Notes under the pieces: generated by a model
Databases searched by the model: none
Seen by the model: only the letters and a program-made list of their open reading frames with translations
What the model was told of the DNA's origin: nothing
Shown here: positions 58,224 to 64,000 of the stretch, piece after piece
How the letters are laid out: the number at the start of each line of letters is the position of its first letter
Position numbering within the stretch: position 1 is the stretch's first letter
Program-made: the position numbers and the translations under genes
DNA from: Aeoliella sp052161615
Lineage (GTDB): Bacteria; Planctomycetota; Planctomycetia; Pirellulales; Lacipirellulaceae
Length of the DNA: 64,000 nucleotides
NCBI RefSeq assembly: GCF_052161615.1
Contig: NZ_CP197417.1
Location: 4,464,001-4,528,000 of the forward strand
Direction of reading: 5' to 3'

Positions 58224-59981
58224 ATGGAAAAGCCACGCGTCAACGTCGCCGACAGCCTCACGCAGCAAGCCGCCGAGCGCCCCGATTCCTGGGCCGTCAT
58301 TGATGCGGGGAGATCACGGCACGCGAGTCCGCAGGAGAGGATCAAGCTCGCACACGGGGCATCTCACCCGGCCATCACGTACGAGCGTCTCCACCACGAT
58401 GCCGACACCTACGCCAAGGGCCTCATGGAACTCGGCGTGCGTCCTGGTACTCGCATCGCGCTGCTGGTGAAACCGAGCATCGAGTTCGTCACGCTGGTGT
58501 TCGCGCTATTGCGCAGCGGCGCGACGATGGTGCTTGTTGACTCAGGCATGGGGCGGAAGAATATCGTGCGATGTCTCGCGGCGACCGAACCCGAAGGCTT
58601 CGTCGCGATCCCCATCGGCCAGCTACTTCGCATCGCGAAACGGAAAGAGTTCCCAAACGCCAAACTCAACGTCACCGTCGGCAGCTCCATCCTCCCGCTC
58701 GGCCTAACGCTTCTCGGTTTAGCCAAGCTCGGAAGGAACTCTCACGCCACGCTCCCCCACACCACCGCCGACGACCCCGCCGCCATCGTCTTCACCTCGG
58801 GCAGCACGGGGCCTCCCAAGGGTGTGGTGTATCGCCACGAGACGTTCGCCACGCAGCTTGCCGAGATTCATCGGATGTACGGACTCGAAGCCGGCAGCGT
58901 CGACCTCGCTTGCTTCCCACTCTTTGGTCTCTTCAACGTCGCGCTCGGCATCACCACCGTCTTCCCCGACATGGACTTCAGCCGCCCGGCGAGCGCCGAC
59001 CCCAAGAAGCTGCTCGCCGCCGCAAACGATTTCGAAGTCACGCAGTCGTTCGCCTCGCCCGCGGTGTGGGACAAGCTGAGCCGACACTGCCAACAGTCGG
59101 CCGAGCAGATTCCATCGCTTCGGCACGTTTACAGTTGCGGCGCGCCGGTGAGTGCCGAAATCATCCAGCGGACGCTCAAGTACATCGCCCCCGGTGCCGA
59201 CATGCACACGCCGTACGGAGCGACCGAGTGCCTGCCGGTCTCGTCGATCGACGCCACCGAGATCCTCACCGAAACCGCCGAGAAAACCCGCGAAGGCGCC
59301 GGCGTCTGCGTGGGTCACAAAGTCGCGAGCGTCGAATGGCGGGTGATCCGCATCACCGACGACCCCATCGCGACGATTGAAGAAACCGAAGAGCTCCCTC
59401 AAGGCGAAATCGGCGAACTGATCGTCCGCGGCCCGCAAGTTAGTCGCGAATACCTAACCCCCAGCCCCCGACGGAAGTCGGGGGTTTCGGAAGCTACTAC
59501 TCCCGCCACGGACCACAATCACCTCTCAAAAATCAGAGACGACCTAACGGTCTGGCACCGCATGGGCGACGTCGGTTACCTCGACGAACAAGGCCGCTTC
59601 TGGTACTGCGGACGGAAGAGTCAGCGGGTGCGGCATCGCGATGGCGACTTGTATACCGCCTCGATTGAGGAAGTCGTCAACACATTCCCCGAGGTAAGCA
59701 AATCCGCATTAGTGGGTTGCGAGCGGGACGGCAAAATTCAGCCGGTACTGGTCGTTGAACTTAGAAAGCACCCCGGACTGATCACGAAACCCAGCGACCT
59801 TTGGGACCGCTGGTGCGCAATCGAACCGCGGCTACCCAACATGTGGTACGGCGAGTCAAGTTTCACCGATTTCCCGACAGTTCTCATCCACTCCAAGCTC
59901 CCCACCGACATCCGCCACAACGCCAAAATCAATCGCGAGCAACTAGCCGAGTGGGCGGCGAAGAAGCTGAAGAAACAATAA
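58224..59981 (+). CDS. oleC: OleC-like beta-lactone synthetase (AMP-dependent synthetase family)
   Basis: A 585-residue adenylating enzyme. OleC converts a 2-alkyl-3-hydroxyalkanoate to a beta-lactone in the long-chain olefin pathway. Motifs: P-loop IVFTSGSTGPPKGVVYRHE, YGATECLPVSSI, GEIGELIVRGPQVSREYL and WHRMGDVGYLDEQGRFWYCGRKSQRV. The ATG at 58224 is chosen over an upstream TTG. Residues 414-422 are encoded by a REP-like hairpin, inside a stretch (SPRRKSGVSEATTPATDHNH) longer than I expect for this loop. An oleD-like gene lies 857 bases downstream with a transposase between them. oleA and oleB are not in the window. Confidence 0.87.
   Translation: MEKPRVNVADSLTQQAAERPDSWAVIDAGRSRHASPQERIKLAHGASHPAITYERLHHDADTYAKGLMELGVRPGTRIALLVKPSIEFVTLVFALLRSGATMVLVDSGMGRKNIVRCLAATEPEGFVAIPIGQLLRIAKRKEFPNAKLNVTVGSSILPLGLTLLGLAKLGRNSHATLPHTTADDPAAIVFTSGSTGPPKGVVYRHETFATQLAEIHRMYGLEAGSVDLACFPLFGLFNVALGITTVFPDMDFSRPASADPKKLLAAANDFEVTQSFASPAVWDKLSRHCQQSAEQIPSLRHVYSCGAPVSAEIIQRTLKYIAPGADMHTPYGATECLPVSSIDATEILTETAEKTREGAGVCVGHKVASVEWRVIRITDDPIATIEETEELPQGEIGELIVRGPQVSREYLTPSPRRKSGVSEATTPATDHNHLSKIRDDLTVWHRMGDVGYLDEQGRFWYCGRKSQRVRHRDGDLYTASIEEVVNTFPEVSKSALVGCERDGKIQPVLVVELRKHPGLITKPSDLWDRWCAIEPRLPNMWYGESSFTDFPTVLIHSKLPTDIRHNAKINREQLAEWAAKKLKKQ
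59463..59487. repeat. REP-like hairpin inside oleC
   Basis: CCCCCGAC-GGAA-GTCGGGGG (59465-59484) is a perfect 8-bp stem with a GGAA loop, the same core as at 29231-29254. It is read in frame and lies in the loop before the WHRMGDVGY motif. Confidence 0.7.
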
Positions 59982-60115
59982 CCTCGTTCCCACGCTCCGC
60001 GTGGGAACGCATAGGTGGCCGCTCCGCGGCCCGTACTAGAATTAACAATTAGTGTCGTAGTGAATGACCGCGGAGCGGTCGGGCAGTGTGTTCCCACGCA
60101 GAGCGTGGGAACAAG
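59982..60115. repeat. Composite palindromic repeat (REPIN-like) 5' of the second transposase gene
   Basis: Order of parts: GTTCCCACGC-TCC-GCGTGGGAAC hairpin, GGCCGCTCCGCGGCC, a spacer of about 45 bases, GACCGCGGAGCGGTC, and GTTCCCACGC-AGA-GCGTGGGAAC. The whole is a larger inverted repeat with small hairpins at each end. A near copy lies at 60678-60800 on the other side of the transposase. Confidence 0.8.
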
Positions 60116-60133
60116 ATGAATGTTGGGGCAAGC

Positions 60134-60670
60134 ATGGCACGTACGCGTTATAAAATCTACGACACCGCCTATCCACACTTCCTCACCTGCACCGTAGTTG
60201 ATTGGCTCCCGGTATTCACCCGCCCCGAGGCAGTTCAGATCGTCCTCGATTCATGGACTTACCTTCAAGACAACAACCGTTTAGAGCTCTTCGCCTTCGT
60301 GATATTGGAGAATCACGTACACTTCATAGGAGCCAGTGAGAATTTGGTGAAGGAAGTAGGAGACTTCAAGTCGTTCACCGCTCGGAAACTAATTGACTTG
60401 CTCAAGCAGGCCAATGCGAAGACATTGTTGGATCAATTCTCCTACAGCAAACCAGCCCACAAAACAGATCGCGACTTTCAGTTCTGGGAAGAGGGCAGTA
60501 AACCTAAGCAGATTTCGAATAACGAGATGATGGAGCAGAAGATCGAGTACATTCACAACAATCCCGTGAAGCGGGGCTACGTCGATCTACCCGAGCATTG
60601 GCGTTATTCGAGTGCTCGCAACTACCTCGGACACGGAGGTCTGATCAATGTCACCACAGATTGGAGATAA
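60134..60670 (+). CDS. REP-associated transposase (RAYT-like) between oleC and oleD
   Basis: A 178-residue Y1-type transposase. The start at 60134 (MARTRYKIYD) is chosen because the longer frame enters the flanking repeat; an ATG at 60116 is possible. The HUH motif is HVH at 61-63 in ILENHVHF, and the C terminus has KIEYIHNNPVKRGYVDLPEHWRYSSARNY, typical of the family. At the place where the catalytic Tyr is expected the sequence reads FKSFTARK (Phe81), so activity is uncertain. Two composite repeats flank it, and it differs from the transposase at 52369. It separates oleC from oleD without breaking either. Confidence 0.87.
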   Translation: MARTRYKIYDTAYPHFLTCTVVDWLPVFTRPEAVQIVLDSWTYLQDNNRLELFAFVILENHVHFIGASENLVKEVGDFKSFTARKLIDLLKQANAKTLLDQFSYSKPAHKTDRDFQFWEEGSKPKQISNNEMMEQKIEYIHNNPVKRGYVDLPEHWRYSSARNYLGHGGLINVTTDWR

Positions 60671-60677
60671 CCACCAC

Positions 60678-60800
60678 CCTCGTTCCCACGCTCTGCGTGG
60701 GAACGCATGGGTGGCCGCTCCGCGGCCGGTACGGAAATGTTGTGAGGAATGACCGCAGAGCGGTCCACCAGTGTGTTCCCACGCGGAGCGTGGGAACAAG
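60678..60800. repeat. Composite palindromic repeat (REPIN-like) 3' of the second transposase gene
   Basis: Near copy of 59982-60115 in the same orientation: GTTCCCACGC hairpin, GGCCGCTCCGCGGCC, spacer, GACCGCAGAGCGGTC, and a GTTCCCACGC hairpin. The spacer has diverged while the hairpins are kept. Confidence 0.8.
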
Positions 60801-60837
60801 ATGTACTAAATCATCCATCCCAAATCATAAATCCTAA

Positions 60838-61866
60838 ATGCAAGTCCTCGTCACCGGCCCCGCCGGTTTTCTTGGTCGGTACATCGTCGAACAACTCCTT
60901 GCCCGGGGCGACTCGGTGCGGGGGCTTGCGCGTGGTGACTACCCCGAGCTCTCGGCCATCGGCGTCGAGATGGTTCAGGGCGATCTTGCGAACCTGCCTG
61001 ACGTGCTCCGCGCTTGCGAAGGGGTCGACTGCGTGATGCACGTGGCGGGCAAGGTGGGCGTGTGGGGGAAGTGGATCGACTACTTTCGCGCGAACATCCA
61101 AGGCACGATGAACATCCTCGCCGCCTGCAAGCAGCTGGGCATCGAGCGGCTCGTGTTCACCAGCAGCCCCAGCGTGACGTTCGCCGGCACCGACCAGCGC
61201 GGCATCGACGAAGGGGCCCCCTACCCTGCCCGCTGGTTGTCGCACTACCCGCACTCCAAAGCGATCGCCGAACAGATGGTTCTCGCATCGAGTGGCGAGA
61301 CTGTCGAAGGTGGTGGCACGCTTCGAACTTGCTCGCTCCGCCCTCACTTGGTGTGGGGACCACGCGATCATCATTTAGTTGCGCGGCTCATCGAGCGCGG
61401 TCGCACCGGTCAGCTCCGACGTGTCGGTGGCGGGGCGAACCTCGTCGACAATATTTATGTCGAGAACGCAGCCGAGGCCCACCTGCTGGCGGCCGACGCG
61501 CTCGCGTCCGCCGACTCGCCGGCGGCGGGCAAGGCGTACTTCCTAAGTCAGGGCGACCCCGTCGAGTGCTGGCAATGGATCGACGACATCCTGGCACTCG
61601 CCGACTTGCCTCCGGTCCAGAAATCCATCTCCAAACGTGCTGCCTACTCGGTCGGCGCGGTGCTGGAGTTCGCCTACTGGGCCTCACGAAAGTGGGACGA
61701 CGAGCCACGCATGACGCGGTTCGTCGCCCTGCAGCTCGCGACCGATCACTGGTTCGACATCGGTGCCGCCCGCCGCGACCTGGGCTACTCGCCCCGCATT
61801 TCCACCGAAGCGGGAATGCAGCGGCTGGGCCAATGGATCGCCGAAGGTGGCCTGAAAACAGGCTGA
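60838..61866 (+). CDS. oleD: OleD-like 2-alkyl-3-oxoalkanoate reductase
   Basis: A 342-residue short-chain/epimerase-type reductase. OleD reduces the beta-keto acid made by OleA to the beta-hydroxy acid used by OleC. NAD(P) site: VTGPAGFLGRYIVEQLL near the N terminus; catalytic Tyr-x3-Lys is SHYPHSKAIAEQM; SSPSVTFAGTDQRGIDEGAPYP is characteristic of OleD relatives. A C-terminal helical part (SVGAVLEFAYWASRKWDDEP) is typical. No ribosome site is clear in front of the ATG. Confidence 0.85.
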   Translation: MQVLVTGPAGFLGRYIVEQLLARGDSVRGLARGDYPELSAIGVEMVQGDLANLPDVLRACEGVDCVMHVAGKVGVWGKWIDYFRANIQGTMNILAACKQLGIERLVFTSSPSVTFAGTDQRGIDEGAPYPARWLSHYPHSKAIAEQMVLASSGETVEGGGTLRTCSLRPHLVWGPRDHHLVARLIERGRTGQLRRVGGGANLVDNIYVENAAEAHLLAADALASADSPAAGKAYFLSQGDPVECWQWIDDILALADLPPVQKSISKRAAYSVGAVLEFAYWASRKWDDEPRMTRFVALQLATDHWFDIGAARRDLGYSPRISTEAGMQRLGQWIAEGGLKTG

Positions 61867-61980
61867 AACGTGGTCGCCTAGCCCGTTTTTCCCGCGCCAA
61901 CTACAATCGCCGGTTCGGCTAACCTTGCCAGCGGTCCGTATTGCCTGGCCATTTCGCACTCCGCACTCAGCTATTCCCAA

Positions 61981-63753
61981 ATGTTACGCACCCATACTTG
62001 TGGCGAACTCCGCTCTTCTCACGCTGGCCAGGAAGTCACCCTCTGCGGATGGGTCGATAGCTACCGCGATCACGGCGGCGGTCTGTTCGTCGACCTTCGC
62101 GACCGTTATGGCATTACGCAAATCGCGTTCAGCCCCCCCGACACGCCGGCCGACCTGATCGAAGCGAGCAAAGAACTCCGCGCTGAGTACGTGGTGCAGA
62201 TCACGGGCAAAGTAGCCGAGCGTCCCGAGGGTCAGCACAACCCTCGACTCTCGACCGGCGACATCGAACTCCGCGCCACCGGTCTGACGCTGCTCAACAA
62301 GGCGAAGACCCCGCCGGTCTCGCCTTCAGAGAAAGTCACCGAGCTTCCTGGCGAAGACACCCGGCTCAAGTACCGCTATCTCGACCTGCGTCGTCCACAG
62401 ATGCAGAAGGCGATGATCCTCCGCGATCGCATCACCAAAGGGATGCGTGACTACTTCGAGGAGAATGGCTTCCTCGACGTCGAAACGCCCATCCTCGGCC
62501 GCAGCACGCCCGAAGGAGCTCGCGACTACTTGGTGCCAAGCCGCGTGCACAATGGCAACTTCTACGCCCTGCCCCAGTCGCCGCAGCTCTACAAGCAGAT
62601 CCTGATGATTGCGGGCTACGACCGTTACGTGCAGATCGCCCGCTGTTTCCGCGACGAGGACCTTCGCGCCGATCGCCAGCCCGAGTTCACGCAAGTCGAC
62701 CTTGAAATGAGCTTCGTCGACGCCGACGACGTGATCGGCATGATCGACGGCTGCATGCAGAAGCTCGCCAAGGAAGTGCTCGGCATCGATCTGAAGTTGC
62801 CACTTCCGCGCATGACGTACGACGAAGCGATGACACGCTACGGCCATGACGCCCCCGACTTGCGGTTCGACATGGAGATCGTCGACTGCACCGACCTCGC
62901 CGCCGAGAGCGACTTTGGCGTGTTCAAGTCGGTGACGGCCGAGGGTGGTTTCGTCCGCGCGGTCAACGCCAAGAAGGGTACCGACACCTACAGCCGCCGT
63001 GGTATCGACGGTCTGACCGAGTACGTGAAGAACTACGGCGCAAAGGGCCTCGCGTGGTTCCGCTGCGAAGACGATGGCAAGCTCGGCTCGACGATCGCCA
63101 AGTTCTTCAGCGACGAGCTGCTCGAAAAGTTCGCCAAGCGTCTGAACGCCGAACCGGGCGACCTCATCCTGTTCTCCGCCGCCGATTGGGCCACCACCTG
63201 CAAGGTGCTATACGCCCTGCGGAAGAAGGTGGGCGAAGAGATGAAGCTCTACGACCCCGCCGAGATGAATTTCAGCTGGATCGTCGAGTTCCCGATGTTC
63301 GAGTACGACACCGAAGAGAAGCGTTGGAACGCGATGCACCACCCATTCACCGCGCCGCTTGAAGATCACGTCCCGCTGTTGGACACGGACCCCGGTAAGT
63401 GCCGCGCGAAGGCGTACGACCTGGTGATCAACGGCTACGAAGCGGGCGGCGGTACCATCCGTATCCACGACTCCGAAACGCAAAGCAAAGTGTTCGGCCT
63501 CTTGGGCATCGACACCGAAACCGCCCGCGACCGCTTCGGCTTCCTCTTAGACGCACTGGCCTACGGCGCGCCCCCGCACGGTGGCCTCGCCCTCGGCCTC
63601 GACCGCGTGGTCATGCTCTTCGGCGGCCTCGACAACATCCGCGACGTCATCGCCTTCCCCAAGACGCAGAAGGCAACCGACATGATGACTGAAGCCCCCG
63701 GCACGGTGGACAAGAAGCAGCTGAAGGAGCTGGGGATTAAGCTGGATTCGTAG
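61981..63753 (+). CDS. aspS: Aspartyl-tRNA synthetase
   Basis: A 590-residue bacterial-type AspRS. It begins with an OB-fold anticodon-binding domain (CGWVDSYRDHGGGLFVDLRDRYGITQ), then class II motif 1 (YFEENGFLDVETPIL), PQSPQLYKQILM, motif 2 (YVQIARCFRDEDLRADRQPEFTQVDLEMSF), the bacterial GAD insert (about 290-420) and motif 3 (HGGLALGLDRVVMLFGG). Length is normal. Whether it is discriminating or acts on Asn too depends on gatCAB elsewhere. No Shine-Dalgarno site is obvious. Confidence 0.97.
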   Translation: MLRTHTCGELRSSHAGQEVTLCGWVDSYRDHGGGLFVDLRDRYGITQIAFSPPDTPADLIEASKELRAEYVVQITGKVAERPEGQHNPRLSTGDIELRATGLTLLNKAKTPPVSPSEKVTELPGEDTRLKYRYLDLRRPQMQKAMILRDRITKGMRDYFEENGFLDVETPILGRSTPEGARDYLVPSRVHNGNFYALPQSPQLYKQILMIAGYDRYVQIARCFRDEDLRADRQPEFTQVDLEMSFVDADDVIGMIDGCMQKLAKEVLGIDLKLPLPRMTYDEAMTRYGHDAPDLRFDMEIVDCTDLAAESDFGVFKSVTAEGGFVRAVNAKKGTDTYSRRGIDGLTEYVKNYGAKGLAWFRCEDDGKLGSTIAKFFSDELLEKFAKRLNAEPGDLILFSAADWATTCKVLYALRKKVGEEMKLYDPAEMNFSWIVEFPMFEYDTEEKRWNAMHHPFTAPLEDHVPLLDTDPGKCRAKAYDLVINGYEAGGGTIRIHDSETQSKVFGLLGIDTETARDRFGFLLDALAYGAPPHGGLALGLDRVVMLFGGLDNIRDVIAFPKTQKATDMMTEAPGTVDKKQLKELGIKLDS

Positions 63754-63792
63754 AAGTTGGCACGTCGGCAACCACCGAGGTACAATACAGCT

Positions 63793-64000
63793 ATGAACGT
63801 TCAAATCGACGCCATCTATGATAACGGAGTACTGCGGCCTTTAACGCCGTTATCGTTACCCGACCAGTCGAGGGTGACTGTCACCGTCGATGTCGATGCC
63901 GCGGGTCAAGCTGATTCAGCGTCTGAGATCGAGGCAAAACGGTTAGCAATTAGGAAGTTATTCGACGACATCGATAAACTTCCGCAGCCTGAAAACAAGG
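63793..64000 (+). CDS. AF2212-like (DUF104) antitoxin, 3' end outside window
   Basis: The first 69 codons of a small protein starting MNVQIDAIYDNGVLRPLTPL, the typical N terminus of the AF2212/DUF104 antitoxin family (a short beta strand, then I-Y-x-N-G-V-L-R-P-L). The rest is helical and acidic (EIEAKRLAIRKLFDDIDKLP). A PIN-domain toxin gene would be expected just past the window. It starts 39 bases after aspS. Confidence 0.78.
   Translation, partial: MNVQIDAIYDNGVLRPLTPLSLPDQSRVTVTVDVDAAGQADSASEIEAKRLAIRKLFDDIDKLPQPENK

Overview
The window looks like a piece of a planctomycete chromosome, most likely from the order Pirellulales. The signs are three DUF1559 proteins with pilin-like N termini, many secreted proteins ending in PEP-CTERM anchors (several with dockerin-type repeats), an ECF sigma factor of the Rhodopirellula/Verrucomicrobium type coupled to a FecR-like protein, a sulfatase, and long runs of genes on one strand. 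The family-level assignment is inference from gene content. No rRNA, tRNA or CRISPR array was seen.

1-21 kb is a surface-protein and metal-response region, almost all on the minus strand after a truncated RND efflux permease. An ECF sigma/FecR pair leads into a 1371-residue ORF made of three complete PEP-CTERM proteins joined end to end, followed by a free-standing paralogue of its middle unit and a DUF1559 protein. Next comes a probable zinc regulon: a Fur-family regulator (Zur candidate), a small His/Cys-rich secreted protein, a COG0523 GTPase and PEP-CTERM proteins with His-containing mature N termini. Three matches to a palindrome, TTGCAAYNNNRTTGCAA, lie upstream of the regulator, the His/Cys-rich gene and the PEP-CTERM/GTPase pair. 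rpsD follows, then a short hemP gene (53 residues) with a Fur-box-like site.

22-29 kb carries a lactate-utilisation set (lutA, lutB, lutC) followed on the same strand by a DUF1338 (2-oxoadipate dioxygenase/decarboxylase-like) protein and a saccharopine dehydrogenase-like protein, which suggests lysine catabolism. A membrane protein fusing HTTM and DCC1 domains lies upstream. 29-38 kb has a three-gene overlapping unit (antitoxin-like, ParE-like, SlyX), then gltB and gltD separated by a GxxExxY gene inside 29-bp inverted repeats, and a LysR regulator.

38-52 kb holds a phosphate-selective-porin-like protein, a Cys-rich secreted protein, a GH2 beta-galactosidase, a MarR/DUF1398 unit with a palindromic operator, a YbdK-type carboxylate-amine ligase, an M20 amidohydrolase, an LptF/G permease, ComF, a DUF502 protein and hemC.

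52-64 kb holds two REP-associated transposase genes each flanked by palindromic repeats, a sulfatase, a RimK-like ATP-grasp enzyme, an NfeD/flotillin pair, oleC and oleD of the olefin/beta-lactone pathway with the second transposase between them, aspS, and a truncated AF2212-type antitoxin gene. One REP-like hairpin lies in frame inside oleC.
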